DNA of 64,000 bases from Bacteroidales bacterium. Lineage in GTDB: Bacteria; Bacteroidota; Bacteroidia; Bacteroidales; 4484-276. Location: assembly GCA_035647615.1 (NCBI GenBank), contig DASRND010000006.1, forward strand, positions 1 to 64,000, read 5' to 3'. The translations under genes and the position numbers were made by a program. Under the pieces are notes generated by a model. The model was given only the letters and a program-made list of their open reading frames with translations, had not been told where the DNA came from and did not search any database. Below are positions 24,990 to 33,999 of the stretch, piece after piece (the stretch's first letter is position 1; each line of letters begins with the position of its first letter).

Positions 24990-26597
24990 CTACATTCTGA
25001 ATATTCCAAATTTAGTTTCATCATATTTTTTATTGAGTGAGGCAGCGATGCCCATTGCCAATATTTTGCGGGTATCGATAGGATCGATGATGCCATCGTC
25101 CCAGATGCGGGCGGTGGAGTAGCAGGCAGAGCCTTCTTCCTCGTATTTCTTCAGGATTTCCTGACGCATGGTCTCGCGCAAGGTGTCGTCGAGTTTTTGG
25201 CCTTTTGCGGCAAGCGAATCTTCTTTTACCTGAATCAGCACGCCGGCAGCCTGCTCGCCGCCCATCACCGATATTTTGGCGTTGGGCCACATCAGCAGCA
25301 GGCGTGGATCGTAGGCACGACCTGCCATGGCGTAGTTGCCGGCGCCAAAAGAGCCGCCAAAAACAACGGTAAATTTTGGTACCCCGGCTCTGGCGGTAGC
25401 ATGCACAAACTTGGCTCCGTCGCGGGCGATGCCGCCGCGCTCGTATTCTTTACCAACGATAAAACCGGTGATATTTTGCAGATAAAGAATGGGCACTTTC
25501 CTGAAGGCGCAAAGCTCGATAAAATGGGCGCCTTTGAGCGACGACTCGCTGAAAAGTACGCCATTGTTGGCGATGATGCCCACCGGAAATCCCATGATGT
25601 TGGCAAATCCTGTTACCAGGGTGGCGGCATAACGCGCTTTAAATTCGTGAAAACGGCTGCCGTCCACCATGCGTGCAATAATTTCCCTGGAATCGACGGG
25701 CTTGCGCAAATCGACAGGCGCTATGCCGTATAGTTCTTCGGGATTATAATAGGGCGCTTCTATTTGGGAAAGCTCCAGGATTTGTTTTTCCTTTTTAGGA
25801 AAAGTCTGAAAGATATTTCTACAAATCTGAATGGCATGGCGGTCGTTTTCGGCCATATGGTCGGCCACGCCGGAGATGGCAGTATGCACGTCGGCGCCGC
25901 CTAGTTCCTCAGCGGAGACCTCTTCACCAGTGGCGGCTTTCACCAGTGGCGGGCCGCCGATAAATATGGTTCCTTGTTTTTTTACAATGATGGTTTCGTC
26001 GCTCATTGCGGGTACGTATGCGCCGCCGGCAGTGCACGATCCCATCACGATGGCGATTTGTGGGATTCCTAATGCCGAGAGCTGCGACTGGTTGTAGAAA
26101 AACCGTCCGAAGTCGAACCTGTCGGCAAATACGCGTGCCTGCTCCGGCAGAAAGACCCCGCCGGAATCGACCATGTAAACGCAGGGCAGATGGTTTTCGA
26201 TGGCGATTTGCTGCGCACGCAAATGTTTCTTGATGGTTTCGGCCACGTAGGTTCCGCCTTTTACCGTAGCATCGTTGGCTACGATAATGCTCTCGCGACC
26301 GTGGATCACGCCGATGCCGGTGACGATGCCTGCCGATGGAAATCCATCATCGTGCATGCCCCAGGCTGCCAGCGACGATAGCTCCAGAAACGGCGTGTTG
26401 CTGTCGATGAGCAGGTTGATGCGCTCGCGTGCCAGCAGCTTGCCACGCTCTTTGTGCCGCTCTACCGATGCAGCCGGCCCGCCTTTGCGCACCTGCCGCA
26501 GCCGTTCACGGTATTGGTCCAGGATTTCCAGATATTTGCTTTTGTTGGCAGTAAATTCTGCGGAAGCGACGTCGATTTTGCTTTCTATTCTGTACAA
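24990..26597 (-). CDS. mccB: Methylcrotonyl-CoA carboxylase beta (carboxyltransferase)
   Basis: The 535-residue protein has the two crotonase-like halves of an acyl-CoA carboxyltransferase. HKERGKLLARERI, VDSGGVFLPEQ, MGSCTAGGAYVPAMSDE, GGPPLVKAATGEEVSAEELGGADVH and GGSFGAGNYAM match MccB closely, more so than propionyl-CoA carboxylase beta. It transfers the carboxyl group from biotin to 3-methylcrotonyl-CoA. The start is a TTG at 26597. The sequence from there (MYRIESKID) aligns with the usual MccB N-terminus and no ATG is in frame upstream. It is the first gene of the minus-strand leucine cluster. Confidence 0.93.
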   Translation of the reverse strand: MYRIESKIDVASAEFTANKSKYLEILDQYRERLRQVRKGGPAASVERHKERGKLLARERINLLIDSNTPFLELSSLAAWGMHDDGFPSAGIVTGIGVIHGRESIIVANDATVKGGTYVAETIKKHLRAQQIAIENHLPCVYMVDSGGVFLPEQARVFADRFDFGRFFYNQSQLSALGIPQIAIVMGSCTAGGAYVPAMSDETIIVKKQGTIFIGGPPLVKAATGEEVSAEELGGADVHTAISGVADHMAENDRHAIQICRNIFQTFPKKEKQILELSQIEAPYYNPEELYGIAPVDLRKPVDSREIIARMVDGSRFHEFKARYAATLVTGFANIMGFPVGIIANNGVLFSESSLKGAHFIELCAFRKVPILYLQNITGFIVGKEYERGGIARDGAKFVHATARAGVPKFTVVFGGSFGAGNYAMAGRAYDPRLLLMWPNAKISVMGGEQAAGVLIQVKEDSLAAKGQKLDDTLRETMRQEILKKYEEEGSACYSTARIWDDGIIDPIDTRKILAMGIAASLNKKYDETKFGIFRM

Positions 26598-26767
26598 GGC
26601 ACTGAGTTTTTGCGGTGGATAATTGCGGATGTCGTCTAAAAATGTACGGGTAAAAATAGAAAGATTGCCTGACCCCTGTATCTGATGGGTTTTATTTTAA
26701 CATAAATTAGGTGTAGTCCCCACGTTATTTTAAAACAAATTAATCCCGCTATCAGTGGTTTTTGCGG

Positions 26768-26775
26768 TATTTTTG
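26768..26775 (+). promoter_or_regulatory. -7 promoter box of the DUF4301 gene
   Basis: TATTTTTG matches TAnnTTTG and lies 38 bases before the ATG at 26813. No convincing -33 element was found. Confidence 0.45.
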
Positions 26776-26812
26776 CAGATATTCTTAATTCATAAAAAAA
26801 ACTGAACGCATT

Positions 26813-28366
26813 ATGCTTAACGAAAAAGATATCCGACAGATCGAAGAGAAAGGTATTAACCGCCAACGGATTGATCAGCAAATTAAAAATTTTAGAAACG
26901 GATTTCCATCAGCCCGGCTTACGGCTGCCGCTACTCCCGACAATGGAATCCGCGTTTTTGATGCGCACGATGTTGAGCATTTGGCCAGCTATTGGGATCA
27001 GCACAGCAGCGAGCGTCGGTTGCTAAAGTTTGTTCCTGCTTCGGGAGCGGCCACACGTATGTTTAAGCATCTTTTCGAATTTGCTGAAAGCTACAGCGGC
27101 AGCGATGAAGATATTGCAAAACTGCAAAATCAGAAAGGAACCGACAGCACATGGCATTTCCTGCAAAACATCCACAAGTATGCTTTTGCCCGCGACCTCG
27201 AGGAGGCGCTTAGCAAGGATGGTTTCGATCTCGATGCACTTTTAAAACAAAAGAAATATGATGTGGTGGTGCAGTATCTGCTGGATGATAAGGGTTTGGG
27301 CTATGCCAATTTGCCGAAAGGCTTGCTAAAATTTCATCAATACGAAGAGGCCTCGCGCCGTGCTCTCGAAGAGCATCTGGTGGAGGGCGCCCATTATGTA
27401 GCGGATGCCGATGGTATGGTGCAGCTTCATTTTACCGTTTCACCGGAGCACCGCGAGCGCTTTGAGCAGGCCGTGGCGCAGACCGTTCCGGAATATGAAA
27501 AACGCTATGGCGTAAAGTATCAGGTCACCTTTTCCGAACAAAAACCTTCTACCGACACCATCGCGGTTGATATGGAAAACCAGCCTTTCCGCGATGCTGA
27601 TGGTAAGCTCGTGTTTCGTCCGGGTGGTCACGGCGCACTCATCGAAAACCTCAACGATTTGAATGGCGACATCATCTTTATCAAAAATATCGACAACATT
27701 GTGCCCGATCGTCTGAAGGAAGCCACGCATCTTTACAAAAAAGCTATTGGTGGACTGTTGCTGAAGCTCAAAGCGCAGGCGGACGAATATCTGCGGAAGC
27801 TCGAAAAAGGCGATGTTTCTAAAAAACAGATCGATGAAATAGTAGCTTTCGCTAAAAATGAGCTGATGCTGCAACTGCCTGATGATTTTTATAGATTAAG
27901 TGGTGAAGAAAAATGCGATAAACTTTTCGGGCTGCTCAACCGCCCCATGCGTATCGCCGGAATGGTGAAAAATGAAGGAGAGCCTGGTGGTGGTCCTTTC
28001 TGGCTCCGCAACGAAAAGGGAGATGTTTCGCTGCAAATTGTGGAATCTTCCCAAATCGATACAAGCGATCCGCAGCAAAAGGAATTCGTCGGCAAAGCGA
28101 CCCATTTCAATCCAGTGGATCTGGTGTGCAGTGTGCGCGATTATCGTGGCAAAAATTTCGATCTGCATCACTACATCGATGCTTCCACAGGCTTTATCTC
28201 TAAAAAATCAAAAGATGGAAAAGACCTCAAGGCGCAAGAACTGCCGGGGCTGTGGAACGGTGCCATGGCCGATTGGATCACTCTTTTTGTAGAGGTGCCC
28301 ATCGAAACTTTTAATCCGGTGAAAACCGTCAACGACTTGCTGCGGCCACAGCATTTGAACGAGTAG
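26813..28366 (+). CDS. DUF4301 family protein
   Basis: This 517-residue cytoplasmic protein matches the Bacteroidota DUF4301 family. The N-terminus MLNEKDIRQIEEKGI, the glycine-rich KFVPASGAATRMFKHL (resembling a nucleotidyltransferase-type substrate loop), and FRPGGHGALIENLNDL with GDIIFIKNIDNIVPD are its hallmarks. The pattern hints at a nucleotide-sugar pyrophosphorylase-like fold, but the function is unknown. A separate block near the C-terminus, GEPGGGPFWLRNEKG, is also conserved in type. It is monocistronic, with a -7 box, and precedes frr by 81 bases. Confidence 0.85.
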   Translation: MLNEKDIRQIEEKGINRQRIDQQIKNFRNGFPSARLTAAATPDNGIRVFDAHDVEHLASYWDQHSSERRLLKFVPASGAATRMFKHLFEFAESYSGSDEDIAKLQNQKGTDSTWHFLQNIHKYAFARDLEEALSKDGFDLDALLKQKKYDVVVQYLLDDKGLGYANLPKGLLKFHQYEEASRRALEEHLVEGAHYVADADGMVQLHFTVSPEHRERFEQAVAQTVPEYEKRYGVKYQVTFSEQKPSTDTIAVDMENQPFRDADGKLVFRPGGHGALIENLNDLNGDIIFIKNIDNIVPDRLKEATHLYKKAIGGLLLKLKAQADEYLRKLEKGDVSKKQIDEIVAFAKNELMLQLPDDFYRLSGEEKCDKLFGLLNRPMRIAGMVKNEGEPGGGPFWLRNEKGDVSLQIVESSQIDTSDPQQKEFVGKATHFNPVDLVCSVRDYRGKNFDLHHYIDASTGFISKKSKDGKDLKAQELPGLWNGAMADWITLFVEVPIETFNPVKTVNDLLRPQHLNE

Positions 28367-28412
28367 CTTTTAAAAAATAGTGCGCGTTGTGGCGTCATTT
28401 GCCGCAATGCTT

Positions 28413-28420
28413 TATCTTTG
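28413..28420 (+). promoter_or_regulatory. -7 promoter box of frr
   Basis: TATCTTTG matches TAnnTTTG, 27 bases before the frr ATG. GTTG near 28386 is a possible -33 element with a spacer of about 23. Confidence 0.45.
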
Positions 28421-28447
28421 CACATGCAAACACTTAAAAATTGACAA

Positions 28448-29014
28448 ATGATAACTGAAGATAGCCAATTTGTTCTTGACAGCGCCCTCGAAGGTATGCG
28501 CAACGCCATAACGCACCTCGAGCACGAGTTTCATAAGATAAGAACCGGCAAGGCTTCACCGGCCATGCTCGAAGATGTTAAGATTGATTATTATGGTGTG
28601 ATGACGCCGCTTAGCCAGGCTGCCAACATCAATACTCCCGATGCCCGTCAGATTGTGGTGCAACCTTTCGACCGGAATATGTTGCCGGTGATGGAAAAAG
28701 CCATCATGGCTGCCAACCTCGGCTTCAACCCCCGCAACGATGGTGAAGTGCTGCGCATTCAGGTGCCGCCGCTCACCGAAGAACGTCGTCGCAATCTGGT
28801 AAAACAGGCGAAGGCCGAAGCCGAAAATTCCAAAGTTGCCATCCGCAGCGTCCGGCGTACCGCCAACGACGAAGCCAAGGATCTCAAGAAAAATGGTACG
28901 CCCGAAGACGAGATAAAACGCCTGGAAGAGGAGATACAGAAACTCACCGATAAATACATCAAAGAGATCGACGAACTGAGCGACCTGAAAGAAAAAGATA
29001 TGATGGAGGTGTAG
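28448..29014 (+). CDS. frr: Ribosome recycling factor
   Basis: The 188-residue protein has the RRF signature throughout: HEFHKIRTGKASPAML, YYGVMTPLSQAANI, IVVQPFDRNMLPVMEKAI, PPLTEERRRNLVKQAK and the C-terminal helix ending in DLKEKDMMEV. With EF-G it splits post-termination 70S ribosomes. Its length is normal. It is usually paired with pyrH, which is absent here. The gene has its own -7 box at 28413. Confidence 0.97.
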   Translation: MITEDSQFVLDSALEGMRNAITHLEHEFHKIRTGKASPAMLEDVKIDYYGVMTPLSQAANINTPDARQIVVQPFDRNMLPVMEKAIMAANLGFNPRNDGEVLRIQVPPLTEERRRNLVKQAKAEAENSKVAIRSVRRTANDEAKDLKKNGTPEDEIKRLEEEIQKLTDKYIKEIDELSDLKEKDMMEV

Positions 29015-29196
29015 GACGAAATCTCAAATTTCAAACGTCAATTTTCAAATAAATCTCAAAGTTGAAGTCATAATTACCAAAAACTTCTACGAGCATTTGA
29101 GTGTTGTCTATTGATCATTTAACCGCTAACATTTTTGATAAATAAGAATCACTGGTTTTCGCCAAAAAGAAGTGATCGTAAGTTTAGGATCATTAA

Positions 29197-29217
29197 TTAA
29201 CCTTTTGGTTAAATTTG
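29197..29217 (+). promoter_or_regulatory. Putative TetR operator overlapping the efflux-operon -7 box
   Basis: TTAACCTTTTGGTTAA (29197-29212) is a perfect 6-base inverted repeat with a 4-base spacer. It overlaps the -7 box TAAATTTG (29210-29217) that lies 31 bases before the TetR start. A further half site, TTGGTTAAA, follows. Binding there would block the promoter, so autorepression by the TetR protein is likely. Confidence 0.55.
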
Positions 29218-29248
29218 TTGGTTAAAAGTTTTTTAAAAATTTCAATAG

Positions 29249-29857
29249 ATGGGCAACACCACTTCCGATACCGAACAGATCATCCTTCAGGCTGCGCGGC
29301 AGGAGTTTATCAGCAAAGGTTATGATGGCGCCCGTATGCAGGCAATTGCTACGGAGGCTGGGATCAACAAGGCGTTGGTGCATTACTATTTTCGCAGTAA
29401 GCAAAAGTTGTTCGATGCGGTATTTTTGGAGGTTTTCGCCAAAATCCTCCCACAGGTCGATCACCTCACGGATGGTACCGTCGACATCTTCACAGGTTTG
29501 CACAGCTTTATCTCCGGATACATTGATGTGATCATTCAAAACCCGCACATTCCCGGATTTATTCTTCACGAACTAAATCGTAACCAGGACGGAATTGCCC
29601 GCTTGTTTGCGCCTAAGATGTTGCAGCTTCAGCTTTTTGTGGCGCGTCTTGAGCAGGAGATGCAACTGGGAAACATCAAAACGATGGATGCAAATCATCT
29701 TTTTGCTAATATTCTCGGGCTGTGTATTTTCCCTTTTATAGCTCGTCCTATTCTGCAACTCATGCTCATGAACGATGACACCGCACGCTGGCAGCAATTT
29801 GTGGCAGAGCGCAAAGAAGAAGTCTATCAATTCATTTATAATTCGATACAACCATGA
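29249..29857 (+). CDS. TetR family regulator of the efflux operon
   Basis: The 202-residue protein has an N-terminal TetR helix-turn-helix: ILQAARQEFISKGYDGARMQ, then INKALVHYYFRSKQKLFDAVF (key residues A, G, T-like turn, Y-F-x-S-K-x-x-L). The C-terminal ligand-binding half is variable and contains ILHELNRNQDGI. Its stop codon overlaps the ATG of the TolC-type gene by four bases (ATGA), so it heads the operon. A palindrome over the -7 box upstream is the probable operator. The inducer is unknown. Confidence 0.93.
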   Translation: MGNTTSDTEQIILQAARQEFISKGYDGARMQAIATEAGINKALVHYYFRSKQKLFDAVFLEVFAKILPQVDHLTDGTVDIFTGLHSFISGYIDVIIQNPHIPGFILHELNRNQDGIARLFAPKMLQLQLFVARLEQEMQLGNIKTMDANHLFANILGLCIFPFIARPILQLMLMNDDTARWQQFVAERKEEVYQFIYNSIQP

Positions 29858-31137
29858 TAATGAAATGTAAAGCATGGGTGCTGATGGTTCTGATGTTGCT
29901 GGCTACAGATCTGGTAGCTCAGCAGTTGCCGGACACGTTGCGTCTTGAGGAAGCACGAAGGCTTGCAGTGCAGGCTTATCCGCTGATTCGTCAGCAGGCA
30001 CTGCACCAAGAGATAGCACAACTGCAGATCGAAAATCTCAACAAAAATTACCTTCCGCAGTTTGCTGCTAACGCCCGCGCCAGCTATCAGAGCGATGTTA
30101 CTAAAGTGCCGATCGAAATGCCTGGAATGACCATCCCGTCTCCCGACAAAGATATGTACGACTTTTACCTTTCGCTCGATCAAATCGTCTGGGACGGTGG
30201 TGTAACGCGCCAGCAAAAGCTCTTGCAGCAAATCGACCTTGAAATTTCTCAGCAGCAACTGGAGGTAGAACTTTATAAAATAAAGGAACTGGTGAACGGC
30301 CTTTATTTCAAAATTTTGCTTTTGCAGCAAAGCCGGCAGCTTCTGGTTGCTAATCAACAGGCGGTTGCCGAAAAACTTGTCGAGATCAATTCGGGTGTTG
30401 CGCACGGCATGGTGCTCGCCACCAACGCCGATGTGATGCAGGCGCAGATTCTACAGATCGATCAAAATATCTCCGGAATGGATGCCGACCTGCGCGCCAA
30501 TCACAACATGCTGGGGGAACTGCTCCAAATGCCGCTCGACCAGAATACGGTGCTGCTCTTGCCCGACCCGTCCATTTATACTTTATCATTTCAAAACCAG
30601 CGCCCGGAATATCTGTTGCTGGGCATGCAACAAAACAAATTGCAGCAATCGAGACAACTGACTTCATCGGCATACATGCCCAAATTGTCGGCAACCGCAA
30701 GAGCCGGATACGGCAAGCCCGGCCTCAACATGCTCAGCAATGAGTTTGATACGTATTATTTGCTTGGGGTAGGATTGCGCTGGGACATCATCAACTGGAA
30801 CAAGAAGAGCAACCAACTGCAATTGCTCGAACTCAACAGCGAAATTATCCAAACGCAAAAGGAGGCTTTTGATCGCAACACACGCGTGAAGATGATTGAT
30901 GACGTTGCGCAGATCGTGAAATATAGCAGCCTGATCGAAAAAGACGAAGAGATCATTACTTTGCGCCAACGCATCACAAGGGCGGCGGCATCACAACTCG
31001 ACAACGGCAGCATTACTTCTTCGGCCTACCTCGACGAGTTAAACCGCGAAACGCGCGCTGCCATGGAGCTGGAGCTTCACCGCATACAACTTTCGATGGC
31101 CAGGGTGAATTATCTGAAAACAATTGGGGCTTTATAG
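29854..31137 (+). CDS. TolC-type outer membrane efflux protein
   Basis: The 427-residue protein starts with a signal peptide (MIMKCKAWVLMVLMLLATDLVAQ) and has the long alpha-helical repeats and beta segments of the OEP family, e.g. LRLEEARRLAVQAYPLIRQQ and YYLLGVGLRWDIINWNKKSNQLQL. It would form the outer-membrane duct of a tripartite exporter. The ATG at 29863 is an alternative start. It overlaps TetR by four bases and precedes the HlyD-type gene by 16. Confidence 0.9.
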   Translation: MIMKCKAWVLMVLMLLATDLVAQQLPDTLRLEEARRLAVQAYPLIRQQALHQEIAQLQIENLNKNYLPQFAANARASYQSDVTKVPIEMPGMTIPSPDKDMYDFYLSLDQIVWDGGVTRQQKLLQQIDLEISQQQLEVELYKIKELVNGLYFKILLLQQSRQLLVANQQAVAEKLVEINSGVAHGMVLATNADVMQAQILQIDQNISGMDADLRANHNMLGELLQMPLDQNTVLLLPDPSIYTLSFQNQRPEYLLLGMQQNKLQQSRQLTSSAYMPKLSATARAGYGKPGLNMLSNEFDTYYLLGVGLRWDIINWNKKSNQLQLLELNSEIIQTQKEAFDRNTRVKMIDDVAQIVKYSSLIEKDEEIITLRQRITRAAASQLDNGSITSSAYLDELNRETRAAMELELHRIQLSMARVNYLKTIGAL

Positions 31138-31153
31138 TTTTTGACTTTTAAAA

Positions 31154-32071
31154 ATGAAAATTATGACCAAGCATATTTTGAAAGTATTGTTTGCTTTCGC
31201 AATGACTTTTTCGATCGCTGCCTGCAACGATCGCGATAATCTGTCGGATGCCTATGGTAACTTTGAAGCTACCGAAGTTACCATTGCAGCGCAGGCTTCG
31301 GGCGAGATAATCCAATTCGACCTGGAGGAAGGCGACCGGCTTGTGGCGGGGCAAAAACTGGGATTTATTGATACCGTCGCGCTTAATTTGCGACACAGTC
31401 AGCTTGCGGCGCAGCGACAGGCTATTTCCGATCGAATCCCCAACTTCGACGCGCAGGTGGCGGTTTATCTACAGCAAAAAGAAAACATGAAACGCGACCT
31501 CGGACGTATCCAAAAAATGTATGAAGAAGGTGCTGCCACGCAAAAGCAGCTCGACGACCTCACCGGACAGATGGAGGTAATCGACCGACAGGTGCTGGTG
31601 GTGAAAAGTCAGAAACAAGCCGTGTATAGTGAGATGAAATCACTGGAGCAACAGATTTTGCTGGTGGATGAGTCGATACAAAAATCGTTGATCATCAATC
31701 CGGTGGAAGGTACCGTGCTTACCAAATATTCCAACGCCCGCGAGATGGCTGTGCCGGGGAAGGCGCTTTACAAAATCGCTGACCTCGATCCGATGAAGCT
31801 CAAAGTGTATATCAGTGGCGACCAGTTGCCCAACGTACACCTGAACGATAGTGTGGAAGTGTGGATAGACCGCACGGCTACCGAAAACCGTCGCCTGATC
31901 GGACGCGTAAGTTACATCAGCGACAATGCCGAGTTTACCCCTAAGATTATACAAACCAAGCAGGAGCGCGTAAACCTGGTTTATGCTGTCACCATCCTGG
32001 TGTCCAACGACGGCAGCCTGAAAATTGGCATGCCCGCCGAAGTAAATTTTGTGAAACACCAGGAGCCATGA
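31154..32071 (+). CDS. HlyD/YbhG-type membrane fusion protein (lipoprotein)
   Basis: The 305-residue protein has a lipobox near residue 23 (SIAACN), so it is probably a lipid-anchored periplasmic adaptor. A biotinyl-lipoyl-like region, EVTIAAQASGEIIQFDLEEGDRL, is split by a long helical hairpin with coiled coil (about residues 80-180). It continues at SLIINPVEGTVLTKYSNAREM, and a beta barrel follows. This resembles YbhG of E. coli. It overlaps the first ABC gene by four bases (ATGA). Confidence 0.9.
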   Translation: MKIMTKHILKVLFAFAMTFSIAACNDRDNLSDAYGNFEATEVTIAAQASGEIIQFDLEEGDRLVAGQKLGFIDTVALNLRHSQLAAQRQAISDRIPNFDAQVAVYLQQKENMKRDLGRIQKMYEEGAATQKQLDDLTGQMEVIDRQVLVVKSQKQAVYSEMKSLEQQILLVDESIQKSLIINPVEGTVLTKYSNAREMAVPGKALYKIADLDPMKLKVYISGDQLPNVHLNDSVEVWIDRTATENRRLIGRVSYISDNAEFTPKIIQTKQERVNLVYAVTILVSNDGSLKIGMPAEVNFVKHQEP

Positions 32072-32988
32072 TTCCGGTTGAGGTTATCAATATCAGCAGG
32101 GCTTATGGCAAAGTGCAGGCTTTGCAGGAAATTAACCTGCAGGTGCAGTCGGGTGAGATTTTCGGATTGATCGGTCCTGACGGTGCGGGTAAGACCACGC
32201 TGTTTCGCATTCTCGTAACGCTGCTGCTTGCCGATAGCGGAAAAGTAAGTGTGTTGGGATATGATGTGGTGAAAGATTACAAAGCTATCCGACGGAAAGT
32301 TGGGTACATGCCCGGGCGCTTTTCGCTTTACCCCGATTTGACTGTGGAAGAAAACCTCACCTTTTTTGCAACCATTTTTAAAACTACCCTGCACGAAAAT
32401 TATGATTTGATCAAAGATATTTATCAGCAGATAGAGCCTTTTAAAGATAGGCCTGCCGGCAAGCTTTCGGGTGGTATGAAACAAAAGCTGGCGCTAAGCT
32501 GTGCGCTGATACACCGGCCGGAGGTGCTTTTTCTGGACGAACCCACCACGGGTGTGGATGCCGTTTCGCGCATGGAGTTTTGGGACATGCTACAGCGCAT
32601 CAGCAGCCAGGGAATCACCATCCTCGTTTCGACGCCATACATGGACGAGGCGCAGCGGTGCCACCGCGTGGCGCTGATTCAGCAAGGTATGATCATGCAA
32701 ACCGATACGCCTGACGCCATCATCCGGCAGTTTCCGCACCGGCTTTTTGCCGTCAGCGCTCGCGACACCTACCGGCTCATCGGCGACCTGACACATTACA
32801 ACCGAACCCGTACCGTTTTCCCGTTTGGCCAGGCATTGCATCTTACGCCTGCCGATGATCGATTGCAAACCGGTGAGATCATGGAATTTTTAAAAAGTAA
32901 AAATCATAACGATATTAGCGTAAGCGAAATAAAACCCAACATCGAAGATTGCTTTATGGATTTGATGCAGCAAAGGCAAAGCAAGTAA
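32068..32988 (+). CDS. ABC transporter ATP-binding protein 1 (YbhF N-half-like)
   Basis: The 306-residue ATPase has Walker A GPDGAGKTT, signature LSGGMKQKLALSCAL, Walker B VLFLDEPTTGVD and the H-loop region ILVSTPYMDEAQRC, where the usual histidine is replaced by proline (STPY). The C-terminal 80 residues are the extension typical of drug/sodium exporter ATPases. It corresponds to the first half of E. coli YbhF, which there is fused to the second. It is translationally coupled to the HlyD gene. Confidence 0.9.
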   Translation: MIPVEVINISRAYGKVQALQEINLQVQSGEIFGLIGPDGAGKTTLFRILVTLLLADSGKVSVLGYDVVKDYKAIRRKVGYMPGRFSLYPDLTVEENLTFFATIFKTTLHENYDLIKDIYQQIEPFKDRPAGKLSGGMKQKLALSCALIHRPEVLFLDEPTTGVDAVSRMEFWDMLQRISSQGITILVSTPYMDEAQRCHRVALIQQGMIMQTDTPDAIIRQFPHRLFAVSARDTYRLIGDLTHYNRTRTVFPFGQALHLTPADDRLQTGEIMEFLKSKNHNDISVSEIKPNIEDCFMDLMQQRQSK

Positions 32989-33046
32989 ATGGTTTGGGAA
33001 TCGGGAATAGGATGTATGTATCTTTTGAATAATAATTAATAAAAAA

Positions 33047-33793
33047 ATGGACATGGCCTCCACATCAGACACCGAAAATATCATCAGCGTAAGCGGATTG
33101 TGGAAAAAGTTCGGGTCGTTTGCTGCCGTCAAAGATTTAAATTTTACGGTGCGGCGGGGTGAGATTTTCGGCTTTCTGGGTGCCAATGGTGCTGGAAAAA
33201 CTACGGCCATTAAAATCTTGTGCGGATTGTGGAGACCCACTGCCGGGGAGGTAAAGGTGGCCGGTTACGACATTTACACCCAAAGCAATCTCATCAAAGA
33301 AAACATCGGCTACATGAGCCAGAAGTTTTCGTTGTACGAAGACTTGACTCCGGTGGAGAATATTCGTTTTTATGGCGGTGTGTATGGACTTTCGCGGGCG
33401 GATATTCGCAGTCGCACGCAGGACGCATTGCTTACGCTGGAATTGGAAGCTGTGAAAGACAAGCCCGTAAAATCGTTGCCACCCGGCTGGAAACAGAAGC
33501 TGGCATTCAGCGTTGCTATGCTGCACCGGCCGTCCATCATATTTCTCGACGAGCCTACCGGTGGTGTCGATCCGGTAACACGCCGTCAGTTTTGGCACAT
33601 GATTTATCAGGCGGCTGATCAGGGCGTCACCATATTTATTACGACCCATTACATGGACGAAGCCGAATATTGCCACCGCATCTCCATCATGGTTGACGGG
33701 CGTATAGAAGCACTCGACACACCACAAAACCTCAAAACAAAATATGCCGCCGCTGATATGAACGAAGTGTTTCTGAAGCTGGCGCGGAAGTGA
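33047..33793 (+). CDS. ABC transporter ATP-binding protein 2 (YbhF C-half-like)
   Basis: The 248-residue ATPase has Walker A GANGAGKTT, Walker B IIFLDEPTGGVDP and the H-loop FITTHYMDEAEYC. Its signature motif is LPPGWKQKL instead of LSGGQ, a change also seen in the second half of YbhF-type ATPases. It would pair with the preceding ATPase. The operon stops here: two inner-membrane permeases (YbhS/YbhR type) are expected next, but only repeats and an unrelated lipoprotein gene follow. Confidence 0.9.
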   Translation: MDMASTSDTENIISVSGLWKKFGSFAAVKDLNFTVRRGEIFGFLGANGAGKTTAIKILCGLWRPTAGEVKVAGYDIYTQSNLIKENIGYMSQKFSLYEDLTPVENIRFYGGVYGLSRADIRSRTQDALLTLELEAVKDKPVKSLPPGWKQKLAFSVAMLHRPSIIFLDEPTGGVDPVTRRQFWHMIYQAADQGVTIFITTHYMDEAEYCHRISIMVDGRIEALDTPQNLKTKYAAADMNEVFLKLARK

Positions 33794-33835
33794 TGGCGCA
33801 AGGCGCGGGGTGAAGAGCGCCGAGCGCAAGACTTT
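33794..33835. repeat. Heptanucleotide tandem array (GCGCA family)
   Basis: Six 7-base steps starting right after the ABC gene stop: TGGCGCA, AGGCGCG, GGGTGAA, GAGCGCC, GAGCGCA, AGACTTT. It is related to the array at 57453. Confidence 0.5.
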
Positions 33836-33856
33836 GTTTAAACGGGAGCGGGCTTT

Positions 33857-33907
33857 GACAAACTGGCTTCGACGAACTGGCTTCGACTACGCTCAGCCAC
33901 CACAGCC
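33857..33907. repeat. Dispersed repeat with doubled ACTGGCTTCGAC
   Basis: ACTGGCTTCGAC occurs twice in succession, followed by TACGCTCAGCCACCACAG. A relative, ACTGGTTTCGACAAGCTCAA, is at 57302. It lies downstream of the efflux operon where permease genes would be expected. Confidence 0.5.
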
Positions 33908-33964
33908 ATTAAAGCTGAGGAATCGCGACCTGAAGACTGCGAATTTTCTGAACCAGGGAAACAT

Positions 33965-33972
33965 TACTTTTG
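33965..33972 (+). promoter_or_regulatory. -7 promoter box of the small lipoprotein gene
   Basis: TACTTTTG matches TAnnTTTG and lies 27 bases before the ATG at 34000. Confidence 0.4.
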
Positions 33973-33999
33973 CAGTGATTCTTATCAAAACAAAAAAAC

